Source: Hafnia paralvei ATCC 29927 | Lineage (GTDB): Bacteria; Pseudomonadota; Gammaproteobacteria; Enterobacterales; Enterobacteriaceae | Direction of reading: 5' to 3' | Assembly: GCF_001655005.1 (NCBI RefSeq) | Contig: NZ_LXET01000044.1 | Location: 186,001 to 250,000 of the forward strand | DNA: 64,000 bases | Shown here: in pieces, positions 28,162 through 37,210 of the stretch | Layout of the letters: each line of letters begins with the position of its first letter | How positions within the stretch are numbered: position 1 is the stretch's first letter | Made by a program: the position numbers and the translations under genes | Notes under the pieces: generated by a model | What the model saw: the letters and a program-made list of their open reading frames with translations, nothing else | Told to the model about the DNA's origin: nothing | Database searches by the model: none

Positions 28162-29181
28162 ATGAAAGTATTGGTGACCGGTGCAACAAGCGGTCTCGGA
28201 CGTAATGCGGTTGAATATTTACGTCATAAAGGGATTAGCGTTCGCGCTACTGGGCAAAATCAGGCAATGGGTGACCTATTAAAGAAAATGGGCGCTGAAT
28301 TCATTCATGCCGATCTAACCAATCTAGTGTCATCACAGGCAAAAGCAATGCTGAATGATGTTGATACGCTTTGGCACTGCGAAGGCTTCACCTCCCCATG
28401 GGGTTCAGAAGAGCTGTTCGAAAAAGCCAACGTTCGTTCGACGCGTCGGTTGGGAGAATGGGCCGCCGCTTATGGCGTACGTAACTTTATCCATATATCC
28501 TCCCCTGCCGTTTACTTTGACTATCGCCACCACCGCGATATCAAAGAAGAGTTTGTACCGAATCGCTACGCGAATTATTACGCTCGCAGCAAAGCCGCGG
28601 GTGAGGAAGTCATTCAAAATCTGGCGCTCTCGAACCCACAAACTCATTTCACGATCCTACGTCCGCAGGGGCTCTTTGGCCCACACGATAAAGTACTGTT
28701 GCCGCGTTTGCTAAACGCGATGCGCCGCCATGGAACGTTGTTGCTGCCACGCGGTGGTGATGCGTTAGTCGATATGACCTACGAAGAAAACGCGGTTCAT
28801 GCCATGTGGCTAGCCACGCAGATTGAAACCACGCCGTCAGGGCGCACGTTCAATATCTCCAACCACCAGCCACGCCATTTACGCACATTGCTACAACATC
28901 TGATCGATGAGCTAGGCGTCAAATGCAAAATCCGCTCGATTCCCTATCCAATGCTCGACATGATGGCTCGAGGGATGGAAAAGATCGGAGCCAACAGTCC
29001 CAAAGAGCCCGCGCTTACTCATTATGGCGTAGCGAAACTCAACTTCGATATGACCCTCGACACCTCACGGGCGCAGCTTGAATTAGGCTATCATCCGGTG
29101 GTATCGATTGATGAAGGAATTATTCGTACTGCGCACTGGCTTAAGGATCACGGACGTTTACAAAACCGCGATCGTCATTGA
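28162..29181 (+). CDS. ybjS: NAD(P)-dependent extended SDR protein YbjS
   Basis: 339 aa against 337 in E. coli. Nucleotide-binding loop TGATSGLGRN (about residues 6-15) and the catalytic YARSK (Y-x3-K, about residue 136). It resembles NAD-dependent epimerases and 3-beta-hydroxysteroid dehydrogenase-like enzymes; its true substrate is unknown. Its 3' end overlaps convergent amiD by 7 bp. Confidence 0.9.
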   Translation: MKVLVTGATSGLGRNAVEYLRHKGISVRATGQNQAMGDLLKKMGAEFIHADLTNLVSSQAKAMLNDVDTLWHCEGFTSPWGSEELFEKANVRSTRRLGEWAAAYGVRNFIHISSPAVYFDYRHHRDIKEEFVPNRYANYYARSKAAGEEVIQNLALSNPQTHFTILRPQGLFGPHDKVLLPRLLNAMRRHGTLLLPRGGDALVDMTYEENAVHAMWLATQIETTPSGRTFNISNHQPRHLRTLLQHLIDELGVKCKIRSIPYPMLDMMARGMEKIGANSPKEPALTHYGVAKLNFDMTLDTSRAQLELGYHPVVSIDEGIIRTAHWLKDHGRLQNRDRH

Positions 29182-30032
29182 GTACTGCCATACTTTTCAA
29201 GTAAGGCATCGGCGATCGCTTCTGTTTCTGCATCGGGGATACCGCGGAAATCAGCCGGTCTGAAATGCATTTGAAACGCAGCAATGACGTTACGCGACAT
29301 CGTATCGTTTATGCCGTTTGGCACAATGTCATAGCCGTAGGCCGCAAGCTTCTTTTGCAGCGTCAGCACATCAACCGGCGCCTCTTTTGCCCTCCCCGCG
29401 AGATAGCGCGTCACCGTAGCACGATCCGGCCATGCACCAATCCCCTGTTCGGCAAGCGTCTTCCATGGGAATAATGGCCCAGGATCAAGTTTTCGCTGTG
29501 GCGCAATATCCATATGCCCCACAACGTTTTGAGGTGCAATACCATAGCGTTGCACAATGTCTTTGCTCAATGCGATAACCAGCTCCGTTTGTTGCTCGGT
29601 ATAGGGTAACCAAATACGCTCCAGCATGCCCTGCTGGTAACCTTTGTTTTCGATCTCAATTCCAATCGACGTATCGTTCAGATTACTACGCCCACGCCAT
29701 GCGCTGGCACCCGCATGCCACGCCCGTTGAGACTCCGGCACGAGCTGCCATACCACATACTTGCCGTTGTTCTGCGGCGGCCGAGCCGGTACTAGATAAT
29801 GTGCGCTGACGTGCTCATCGGTTAACGTTTTTAGCGACGAATGAAAATCTTCAGCCGTGTAGTGTAAAACCAAGAAACGGATTCTCTCATCCACACCCTG
29901 CGCCTGATGGCGGTCTTCCACTAAATAGGTACCGCGGTCGATTAAATCATGCTGTGCCGGTGTATGCTGGCATCCCACCAAACCTGTCGCCAACAATATC
30001 GCGATTGCAGCGAACCCAATCCGTTTTCGCAT
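29175..30032 (-). CDS. amiD: N-acetylmuramoyl-L-alanine amidase AmiD
   Basis: Outer-membrane lipoprotein amidase acting on peptidoglycan and anhydro-muropeptides; 285 aa. Lipoprotein signal peptide with lipobox LVGC (Cys21). Amidase_2 fold with zinc-ligand regions VLHYTAEDF, VVGHMDIAPQRKLDPG and the substrate-loop WHAGASAWRG. A C-terminal peptidoglycan-binding-like domain covers about 215-285 (FQMHFRPADFRG). Convergent overlap with ybjS. Confidence 0.95.
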   Translation of the reverse strand: MRKRIGFAAIAILLATGLVGCQHTPAQHDLIDRGTYLVEDRHQAQGVDERIRFLVLHYTAEDFHSSLKTLTDEHVSAHYLVPARPPQNNGKYVVWQLVPESQRAWHAGASAWRGRSNLNDTSIGIEIENKGYQQGMLERIWLPYTEQQTELVIALSKDIVQRYGIAPQNVVGHMDIAPQRKLDPGPLFPWKTLAEQGIGAWPDRATVTRYLAGRAKEAPVDVLTLQKKLAAYGYDIVPNGINDTMSRNVIAAFQMHFRPADFRGIPDAETEAIADALLEKYGSTQ

Positions 30033-30072
30033 GTCTTAAACTCCGAGCTTTAATATTAAAAAGGACTATCTC

Positions 30073-30393
30073 ATGCGTAATAGCACAACGCCAACCCTCG
30101 AAGGCCTTACTATCGTTGACTACTGTGGAGTTGTCACGGGTGAAGCCATTCTAGGGGCGAATATTTTCAAAGATTTCTTCGCAGGTATTCGCGATATTGT
30201 AGGTGGCCGCTCAGGGGCTTACGAGAATGAGTTACGCAAAGCGCGTGAAATCGCCTTTTCCGAAATGAACGATCAGGCAAAATCACTCGGCGCGAATGCC
30301 GTAGTCGGCATTGATATCGACTACGAAACGGTAGGAAAAGACGGCAGTATGCTGATGGTTAGCGTAAGTGGAACCGCAGTTAAGGTGAAGTAA
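30073..30393 (+). CDS. ybjQ: UPF0145 family protein YbjQ
   Basis: 106 aa. Family core: LTIVDYCGVVTGEAILGANIF, then GRSGAYENELRKAREIA and ANAVVGIDIDYETVG. Such proteins form beta-barrel-like pentamers; the function is not established. It is divergent from amiD, 40 bp away. Confidence 0.93.
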   Translation: MRNSTTPTLEGLTIVDYCGVVTGEAILGANIFKDFFAGIRDIVGGRSGAYENELRKAREIAFSEMNDQAKSLGANAVVGIDIDYETVGKDGSMLMVSVSGTAVKVK

Positions 30394-30410
30394 CAAACGC
30401 CCTCTTATAC

Positions 30411-30450
30411 TCTCAGCCTAAAATATCTCTAGCTTCGTTTTAGGCTGAGA
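30411..30450 (+). terminator. Terminator after ybjQ
   Basis: TCTCAGCCTAAAA and TTTTAGGCTGAGA form a perfect 13-bp stem with a 14-nt loop just after the ybjQ stop. Confidence 0.6.
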
Positions 30451-30512
30451 TCATATTCAGCCTTACTGCTTTGCAAACGATGTCCTGCCGATGACCGAAT
30501 CAGATAGCTGAT

Positions 30513-30872
30513 TTGCAGAGACATGCAACAATAATCAAAAAGAGCGACGATAATAACCGTCAGTGGCGGTTAATCAATTTGCATAAAGAGAAAGTGACTC
30601 TCAATGTCACGCCCTGCCTCATCACTAACAATATGCGTGCCGTTATTCATGCCGCCATCGCGGGAATTGGCATCACCTGCCTGCCCAGGATCGCCTGCGC
30701 GGATACGATTACCGCAGGAAAGCTCGTGCACATCTTACCGGAGTGGACTAGCGAACCCCATTCAATCCATGCGGTATATGAATCAAAGCACGGCCAGACC
30801 CTGCTCTTCAAAACATTCATGGATTATCTCAGCCAGTCGCTCAATGAGCTGCGCTTTATGCAAAAAGCCTGA
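30513..30872 (+). pseudogene. LysR-family regulator remnant (C-terminal fragment)
   Basis: An open frame whose second half reads like the end of a LysR effector domain: NNMRAVIHAAIAGIGITCLP, then GKLVHILPEWTSEP, HAVYESKHGQTLLFKTFMDYL. A normal protein is about 300 aa; only about 100 recognisable residues remain, with no DNA-binding domain upstream and no convincing ATG. A second frame at 30604 is its shadow. It lies between ybjQ and artP, with no counterpart in E. coli. Confidence 0.75.
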
Positions 30873-31023
30873 AATAATCACGTAGGAAACCACTTGCCAA
30901 CTCAAATTCATTCACTTGGTATGCATTTTTCTTTTGCCAGATAGTCGAGACTCACCCAATCTTCCAGTTTTCCAATAAAAAGGTGATATTGTGCTAATCT
31001 TAAGCGATTAAGAGGTGCGGTAA

Positions 31024-31058
31024 TAAATTTTAACGCACAATCATTGCATAAGTATTCT
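31024..31058 (+). promoter_or_regulatory. Paired ARG boxes upstream of artP
   Basis: TAAATTTTAACGCA (31024-31037) and TGCATAAGTATTCT (31045-31058) each match 11 of 14 positions of the ArgR half-operator TGAATWWWWATTCA. Their 21-bp offset is the canonical ARG-box pair spacing. They predict arginine repression of artPIQM. Confidence 0.65.
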
Positions 31059-31104
31059 GTGGAAGTTAACATTTGCACCATCAATGGCTATTCAGTAAAC
31101 GCGC

Positions 31105-31833
31105 ATGAGTATTCAAATAAACGGCATTAACTGCTTTTACGGCGCACATCAAGCGCTGTTCGACATCACTCTGGAATGTCCTGCGGGCGAAACCTTGGTT
31201 TTACTGGGGCCGAGCGGCGCGGGGAAGAGTTCTCTGCTGCGGGTTTTAAACCTGCTAGAAATGCCACGTTCCGGCCAACTTTCTATTGCCGGCAACAAGT
31301 TCGATTTTAGCCGGACTCCGGGCGAAAAAGAGATCCGCGAACTACGCCGTAACGTTGGAATGGTATTCCAGCAATACAATCTGTGGCCGCATCTCACCGT
31401 GATGCAAAACCTGATTGAAGCCCCCTGCAAAGTGTTGGGGCTGAGTAAGGCGCAGGCCGTAGAACGTGCGCAGAAATTACTTCAACGTCTACGTTTGACT
31501 GATTACGTTGATCGTTTTCCGCTACACCTTTCCGGCGGGCAGCAGCAGCGTGTGGCGATTGCTCGTGCGCTGATGATGGAACCACAGGTATTACTGTTTG
31601 ATGAACCAACGGCGGCACTCGATCCTGAAATCACCGCTCAGATTGTCAGTATTATCCGCGAACTGTCAGAAACGGGGATTACACAGGTTATCGTGACCCA
31701 CGAAGTGGAAGTGGCGCGCAAAACCGCCAGTCGCGTCGTGTATATGGAGCAAGGTCGGGTTATCGAACACGGTGATGCAAGTCATTTTGCTCACCCGCAA
31801 ACCGAAGCGTTTGCCGGTTATCTGTCTCATTAA
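31105..31833 (+). CDS. artP: Arginine ABC transporter ATP-binding protein ArtP
   Basis: 242 aa, standard length. Walker A GPSGAGKSS (about residue 36), Q-loop FQQYN, signature LSGGQQQRVAIARAL and Walker B LLFDEPTAALDPE. Energises arginine import with ArtQM. The order artP-artI-artQ-artM-artJ is that of E. coli. It is preceded by ARG boxes. Confidence 0.96.
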   Translation: MSIQINGINCFYGAHQALFDITLECPAGETLVLLGPSGAGKSSLLRVLNLLEMPRSGQLSIAGNKFDFSRTPGEKEIRELRRNVGMVFQQYNLWPHLTVMQNLIEAPCKVLGLSKAQAVERAQKLLQRLRLTDYVDRFPLHLSGGQQQRVAIARALMMEPQVLLFDEPTAALDPEITAQIVSIIRELSETGITQVIVTHEVEVARKTASRVVYMEQGRVIEHGDASHFAHPQTEAFAGYLSH

Positions 31834-31911
31834 TTGTTAGATTGGCGTTTAGACACGGTCGTTTTTAACCGTTTTAACAAAACTATTAGCTAACAGAAGT
31901 TGGAGTCTGCG

Positions 31912-32643
31912 ATGAAAAAAATCATAATTGCCACAGTATTAGCCGGTATCAGCGTCTCTGCATCAGCGGCGGAAACCATTCGTTTTGCTGCGGAAGCTTC
32001 TTATCCTCCATTTGAATTTATGGATGCCAACAACCAGATGCAGGGATTTGATATCGATCTGGCCAACGCTATCTGTAAGCAGATGAAAGCGACCTGTACT
32101 TTCACCAACCAGTCTTTCGATAGCCTGATCCCAAGTTTGAAGTTCAAACGTATCGACGCCGTGATTTCAGGTATGGACATCACTCCTGAACGTCAAAAGC
32201 AAGTGGCGTTTACCGCGCCTTATTACGATAACTCGGCGTTGTTCATTGCTGAAAAAGGCAAAGTGGCTGATATCGCTGCGCTGAAAGGTAAGCGTGTGGG
32301 GATGCAAAATGGTTCGACCCACCAGAAGTACCTACAAGAAAAACACCCTGAAATCACACCAGTTCCATACGACAGCTATCAGAACGCTATTCTGGATCTG
32401 AAAAACGGGCGTCTGGATGCGGTATTCGGTGATACTGCGGTCGTTAACGAATGGCTGAAGCAGAATTCAGCGCTTACCGCCGTGGGCGATAAAGTGACTG
32501 ATCCGAACTACTTTGGTACAGGCTTGGGCATTGCAGTACGTCAGAACAATGCCGAGCTGCTGAATCAATTTAACGCGGCGCTGAATCAGTTGAAGCAGGA
32601 TGGCACCTATAAAACCATCTATAGCAAGTGGTTCCAGCAGTAA
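31912..32643 (+). CDS. artI: Arginine ABC transporter periplasmic binding protein ArtI
   Basis: 243-aa secreted solute-binding protein. Signal peptide MKKIIIATVLAGISVSASA followed by AETIRFAAEASYPPFEF. Solute-binding family 3 motifs GFDIDLANAICKQM, ISGMDITPERQKQV and DAVFGDTAVVNEWL. The ATG at 31912 is preferred to the upstream in-frame start at 31900. It is a paralogue of artJ in this window. 239 bp separate it from artQ, longer than usual within this operon. Confidence 0.94.
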   Translation: MKKIIIATVLAGISVSASAAETIRFAAEASYPPFEFMDANNQMQGFDIDLANAICKQMKATCTFTNQSFDSLIPSLKFKRIDAVISGMDITPERQKQVAFTAPYYDNSALFIAEKGKVADIAALKGKRVGMQNGSTHQKYLQEKHPEITPVPYDSYQNAILDLKNGRLDAVFGDTAVVNEWLKQNSALTAVGDKVTDPNYFGTGLGIAVRQNNAELLNQFNAALNQLKQDGTYKTIYSKWFQQ

Positions 32644-32882
32644 TCGCTTTGATGTCTCATAGATTTCAAAATGCAGGAAAGCAGCAAACAAGAGACAAAG
32701 GCTGGGCTTCGGTAAGAAGTATCCAGCCTCTCATTAAGCCCGGTGAACTTACATGAGTCAGTGATTCGGGTGACAACTTTGCAGCTTGAAAGATAACGGG
32801 AATAAACGAAGTGCCTATCTTTGTAGGCGTAATAAGTGATCATTTTGGCGAACAGCTCGCCTGATGGGATAGGCTCCAAGCA

Positions 32883-33599
32883 ATGATTGAATTTCAACCT
32901 TTATTAAGCGCAGCAGGCATGACCGTTGGCCTGTCGCTGTGTGCTTTAGTTCTCGGGCTTATTTTGGCGATGATTTTTGCCGTCTGGGAATCTTCAAATA
33001 TCAAACCAGTGGCATGGCTCGGCACCGCATGGGTCACGCTGGTTCGTGGCTTGCCCGAAATCTTGGTTGTGCTGTTTATCTATTTCGGATCGGCTCAACT
33101 ACTCATGGTGCTTTCCGACGGTTTCAGTTTGAATTTGGGCTTTGTGCAAATCCCTATCCAACTCAATATTGAAAACTTTGAGGTCAGTCCCTTCGTATGT
33201 GGCGTTATCGCATTGGCCTTGCTTTATGCGGCTTATGCATCTCAAACGCTGCGTGGCGCGTTAAAAGCCGTACCTGAAGGCCAGCGTGAAGCCGGTCAAG
33301 CACTTGGCCTAAGCAAAAGCGCTATTTTCTTCCGTTTGGTGATGCCGCAGATGTGGCGTCATGCTCTGCCAGGGCTGGGAAATCAGTGGTTGGTGCTGCT
33401 GAAAGATACCGCTCTGGTTTCACTGATCAGCGTGAATGATTTAATGCTGCAAACCAAAAGTATCGCCACCCGAACTCAAGAACCTTTCACATGGTACATG
33501 GTTGCAGCCGCTATCTATTTGGTTATTACCCTGTTCAGCCAATATATTCTCAAGCGAATCGAACTGCGCACCACACGCTTTGAGCGGGGGAACGCCTAA
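32883..33599 (+). CDS. artQ: Arginine ABC transporter permease ArtQ
   Basis: 238-aa inner-membrane permease of the HisMQ class with about five helices and the EAA loop GQREAGQALGLSKSAIFFRLVMPQ. It forms the membrane channel with ArtM. Its stop codon overlaps the artM start (TAATG at 33597-33601). Confidence 0.96.
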   Translation: MIEFQPLLSAAGMTVGLSLCALVLGLILAMIFAVWESSNIKPVAWLGTAWVTLVRGLPEILVVLFIYFGSAQLLMVLSDGFSLNLGFVQIPIQLNIENFEVSPFVCGVIALALLYAAYASQTLRGALKAVPEGQREAGQALGLSKSAIFFRLVMPQMWRHALPGLGNQWLVLLKDTALVSLISVNDLMLQTKSIATRTQEPFTWYMVAAAIYLVITLFSQYILKRIELRTTRFERGNA

Positions 33600-34267
33600 T
33601 GTTTGAATACATTCCTGATATCATTCAAGGGTTACCGACCAGTTTATCCCTGACTATAATTTCCTTGCTAGTTGCGCTGGTGTTGGCATTGCTTTTCACC
33701 ATTGTGTTAACGCTACGCCCTGTGGTGCTCACACAGTTAGTGCAAGGATATATCACGCTGTTCACCGGAACACCGCTGCTGGTACAGATCTTCCTGATCT
33801 ATTACGGACCGGGACAGTTTGACTGGATCAAGCAGACACCGTGGTTGTGGAATATGCTGTCACAGCCGTGGCTATGTGCGATGGTCGCCTTGGCGCTGAA
33901 CAGCGCGGCGTACACGACCCAGCTGTTTTACGGCGCGGTAAAAGCAATCCCTTCCGGACAATGGCAGTCTTGTGAAGCACTTGGCATGTCTCGCAGTCAG
34001 ACATTGCGTATTTTGCTGCCGTTTGCTTTCAAACGAGCGCTGTCGTCTTATTCCAACGAAGTCGTCCTGATTTTCAAAAGCACCTCATTGGCCTACACCA
34101 TTACGCTGATGGAAGTTATGGGTTATAGCCAGCAAATGTATGGCCGCACCTATGACGTTATGGTGTTTGGCGCTGCAGGCGTGATTTATCTGTGCGTGAA
34201 CGGATTGCTTACGCTAATTATGCGTATGGTTGAACGTCGCGCTCTCGCCTTTGAACGTAGAAATTAA
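33599..34267 (+). CDS. artM: Arginine ABC transporter permease ArtM
   Basis: 222-aa permease with about five helices and the EAA loop GQWQSCEALGMSRSQTLRILLP. Translationally coupled to artQ by a 1-nt overlap. A strong terminator follows. Confidence 0.96.
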   Translation: MFEYIPDIIQGLPTSLSLTIISLLVALVLALLFTIVLTLRPVVLTQLVQGYITLFTGTPLLVQIFLIYYGPGQFDWIKQTPWLWNMLSQPWLCAMVALALNSAAYTTQLFYGAVKAIPSGQWQSCEALGMSRSQTLRILLPFAFKRALSSYSNEVVLIFKSTSLAYTITLMEVMGYSQQMYGRTYDVMVFGAAGVIYLCVNGLLTLIMRMVERRALAFERRN

Positions 34268-34291
34268 ATCAACTCCTTAAAACGCTTACTA

Positions 34292-34318
34292 AAAGCCAGC
34301 CTAAACGCTGGCTTTTTT
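34292..34318 (+). terminator. Rho-independent terminator after artM
   Basis: AAAGCCAGC and GCTGGCTTT form a 9-bp stem with a 6-nt loop, followed by a T-run. Confidence 0.9.
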
Positions 34319-34338
34319 GTATCTGCAAAAAATAACAA

Positions 34339-34373
34339 TAAATATTTAACCAAATATATTGCATATAAATTCA
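34339..34373 (+). promoter_or_regulatory. Paired ARG boxes upstream of artJ
   Basis: TAAATATTTAACCA (34339-34352, 11 of 14) and TGCATATAAATTCA (34360-34373, 13 of 14) against TGAATWWWWATTCA, at the canonical 21-bp offset. artJ is the most strongly ArgR-repressed art gene in E. coli. Confidence 0.75.
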
Positions 34374-34506
34374 CTTGATGGCAAAGTCATTTCTGTTCAC
34401 CAAACCGCCGTTGAGCATGAACGTCGTTCCGTTCATCCCCATAAATCAAAACTAAAACGGCTGACTAAAAATCAAAATTAGATCCTATTTCAGACAGGAG
34501 TTAGAC

Positions 34507-35238
34507 ATGAAAAAACTGATGGTTTGTGCATTACTGGCAGGAATGAGCTTCACCGCAACCGCAGCGGAAACCATCCGTTTTGCCTCTTCCGCCACCTATC
34601 CACCGTTTGAATCCATGGATTCCAATAACCAGATTGTTGGCTTCGACATGGATTTAGCCAAAGCGCTGTGCAAGCAGATGCAGGCTACCTGCACCTTCAC
34701 GAATCAGGCGTTCGACAGCCTGATCCCTGCGCTGAAGTTTAAACGTTATGACGCGGTGATTTCCGGCATGGATATTACGCCAGAACGTCAGAAACAGGTG
34801 GCATTCACCCAGCCGTACTACGCTAATTCCGCGATCATCATCGCTGAAAAAGGCAAATACAAAACCTTCGCAGACATGAAAGGCCTACGCGTGGGAATGG
34901 AAAATGGCACCACTCATCAAAAATATTTGCAGGATAAACACCCAGAAATCAAAACCGTTGCCTACGACAGCTATCAAAACGCCATTCTGGATCTGAAAAG
35001 TGGTCGTTTAGATGGTGTATTCGGCGATACCGCAGTGGTCAATGAATGGCTGAAGAGTAATCCAAACCTCGCTGCCGTCGGCGATCACGTCACCGATGCG
35101 CAATACTTTGGCACCGGTTTAGGTATCGCTGTACGCCCAGAAAATACCGCGCTTTTGGCGCAGTTGAATAAAGCGCTGGATGAGATCAAAGCCAACGGCA
35201 CTTACCAGAAAATCAATCAGCAGTGGTTCCCACAGTGA
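34507..35238 (+). CDS. artJ: Arginine ABC transporter periplasmic binding protein ArtJ
   Basis: 243 aa. Signal peptide MKKLMVCALLAGMSFTATA, then AETIRFASSATYPPFESMD. Solute-binding family 3; very similar to ArtI but transcribed separately behind its own terminator, ARG boxes and promoter. High-affinity arginine binding is known for E. coli ArtJ. An AGGAG ribosome-binding site precedes the ATG. Confidence 0.95.
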   Translation: MKKLMVCALLAGMSFTATAAETIRFASSATYPPFESMDSNNQIVGFDMDLAKALCKQMQATCTFTNQAFDSLIPALKFKRYDAVISGMDITPERQKQVAFTQPYYANSAIIIAEKGKYKTFADMKGLRVGMENGTTHQKYLQDKHPEIKTVAYDSYQNAILDLKSGRLDGVFGDTAVVNEWLKSNPNLAAVGDHVTDAQYFGTGLGIAVRPENTALLAQLNKALDEIKANGTYQKINQQWFPQ

Positions 35239-35268
35239 TTTGCGGCTGAAATACTCTCGGCTGTTGGT

Positions 35269-35303
35269 TTGCCGCATCGCCTAAATCATCGGCGTTGCGG
35301 CAA
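35269..35303 (+). repeat. Imperfect hairpin after artJ
   Basis: TTGCCGCA-T-CGCC pairs with GGCG-T-TGCGGCAA around a 9-nt loop, 30 bp after the artJ stop. No T-run follows. A smaller hairpin GTCCC-TAGAAT-GGGAC lies nearby at about 35321-35336. Confidence 0.4.
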
Positions 35304-35479
35304 GCGTTGCCCTGTAGGACGAGTCCCTAGAATGGGACGAATAACGAGCGTAGACAACGCAGTACCGTTTCAAGTTCTGAATTTTTCCCCTTATCCTTCA
35401 TGGTAATATCCTCCCTCACTCAGTTTTGCTACCTTTAGCAGCTCAACGTATATCAGGATAGTCGGTAGGGGAAATTTTC

Positions 35480-35968
35480 ATGTACTACGCACTTTATTCA
35501 TCGCCCGTTGGATTGCTAAGATTAGTTTCGGATGCTCAAGGGCTGCGCCAGCTATGGCTACCGAATGAGATAGAAGAAAAGCTATGTCCTGCCGAGTGGA
35601 TTGAGGACGGAGATTTCACCATCAACCGCCAAATTCGCGACTGTTTAGATGCCTATTTCGCCGGTGAGAAACTGCGCTTTGATAATTTGCCCTTAGCACC
35701 GGTGGGCACAGCGTTTCAGCAATCGGTTTGGAAAGAACTTCTCACCATTCCATACGGTACTATCAGCCACTATTCGGTTATCGCTAACGCACTAAACAAC
35801 CCTAAAGCCGTTCGTGCCGTCGGCGGTGCCGTGGGGAGAAACCCTATTTCGATCCTCATTCCTTGCCATCGCGTATTAGGTAAAGATCTTTCTTTGACCG
35901 GCTACTCCGGTGGGTTACCGATCAAGAAAGCGCTGTTGGAGCTAGAGAAAATCATTTATCGCGTTTGA
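35480..35968 (+). CDS. Methylated-DNA--protein-cysteine methyltransferase
   Basis: 162 aa Ogt/MGMT-type alkyltransferase that repairs O6-alkylguanine by transfer to its own Cys. C-terminal DNA-binding domain with FQQSVWKELLTIPYGTISHYS, the arginine-finger region AVRAVGGAVGRNPISI and the acceptor site LIPCHRVLG. It resembles E. coli Ogt in length but shares limited N-terminal similarity, and the genomic place (artJ-rlmC) differs, so no symbol is assigned. It overlaps the convergent rlmC by 13 bp. Confidence 0.88.
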   Translation: MYYALYSSPVGLLRLVSDAQGLRQLWLPNEIEEKLCPAEWIEDGDFTINRQIRDCLDAYFAGEKLRFDNLPLAPVGTAFQQSVWKELLTIPYGTISHYSVIANALNNPKAVRAVGGAVGRNPISILIPCHRVLGKDLSLTGYSGGLPIKKALLELEKIIYRV

Positions 35969-37089
35969 TGGACCAGCAGCGTTAGCACTTCATAATGGGC
36001 GGTATGCGGGAACATATCGAACAGTTGCACCTGCTCGATACGATAATTTTTCAGTCTCGCAATATCTTGAGCCATCGTCTGAGCATTGCAGCTGGAATAG
36101 AGAATATAATCCGGCGCCATTTTGCCAAGATATTCACACAGTTCAGCACCGATCCCCCTGCGCGGTGGATTGACGAGCACCAACTCGGGAACCTCACCTT
36201 CAGCCGAGGCAAAACGGGTCGAGTCGAGCGCGGAAAACTGTACATTTTGCAATCCAATTTTCTGCGCAGACCGCGTGGCGCAGGCGATAGCTTCCGCGCT
36301 GATCTCAATACCGGTGAGCTTCATCTCCGGCGTTGCGCAATGCAAACCAAAACCACCGACACCACAAAACAGATCCCACATACTACTGATATTTAGTTTG
36401 TGTACCCATTTGCGTGCCGTGGCATATAACGATGCGGCAACCAGTGGATTGGTCTGGAAAAAGCTTTGCGGGCGAATATAGAGCGGAACTTGATTAAAAG
36501 ATTCTTCTAGCGCCTGTTGCTCGGTAAGAAATATTTCGGTATCCCCTTCGAGGATAGCCATATGCACCGGCTGGATATTTGCGGTAATCACGACTAACTG
36601 TGGAAGCTGTTGTTGGAGCCAAGGCAACGCAGCGCGTAACTGGGCTAATTTAGCGTCAGAACGCAACACAAAACGCAGCATTAGCTGGTTGTTTTTCTGG
36701 CTTTCAGTTAGCAACAGATATTTTAGCTCTCCACGTTTGCGCGCAACGTTGTAGGGGGTTAGCCCTGCGCGAGCAATAAACACCTTCAGCACATCAAACA
36801 CTGCGCTAAAAGATTGGGGATAGAGAGGACACTCACATAAATCGACCGCCGTTCCATCACGATGCAACATGCCTAGCAGTGGACGCTCCACGCTGCCGCT
36901 GACGACCATTTTGGCTTTGTTACGAAATGCTTGCTCTGCGCTACTCACTGACGGTAACCAGCGTTCGACCGGTAAGTCAGACATCAGTAATTCCAGCTGT
37001 TGCTGCTTTTCGGCGATTTGCTGTGGATACGGCATTTCCAGCCACTGACAAGAGCGACAAGTTCCCGATTGATACAGGGCACAGTGCAT
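35956..37089 (-). CDS. rlmC: 23S rRNA (uracil-747-C5)-methyltransferase RlmC
   Basis: 377 aa against 375 in E. coli. N-terminal Fe-S Cys cluster (MHCALYQSGTCRSCQW and CECPLY), SAM motif WDLFCGVGGFGLH, and the catalytic region LVNPPRRG with the nucleophile Cys in YSSCNAQT. The ATG at 37089 matches E. coli; the longer frame from 37155 adds a non-conserved tail. Confidence 0.95.
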   Translation of the reverse strand: MHCALYQSGTCRSCQWLEMPYPQQIAEKQQQLELLMSDLPVERWLPSVSSAEQAFRNKAKMVVSGSVERPLLGMLHRDGTAVDLCECPLYPQSFSAVFDVLKVFIARAGLTPYNVARKRGELKYLLLTESQKNNQLMLRFVLRSDAKLAQLRAALPWLQQQLPQLVVITANIQPVHMAILEGDTEIFLTEQQALEESFNQVPLYIRPQSFFQTNPLVAASLYATARKWVHKLNISSMWDLFCGVGGFGLHCATPEMKLTGIEISAEAIACATRSAQKIGLQNVQFSALDSTRFASAEGEVPELVLVNPPRRGIGAELCEYLGKMAPDYILYSSCNAQTMAQDIARLKNYRIEQVQLFDMFPHTAHYEVLTLLVHQTR

Positions 37090-37210
37090 AACAAAGACTC
37101 TATTTGAATGAGATAAATGTGAGGTTAAAGCGGCGCGGATTGTAGCATAAACCACATAAAGCAGGTGAAACTCGCGGGGAAAGTTTCCGCGCTTCAGTCT
37201 AGAAAGCTTG

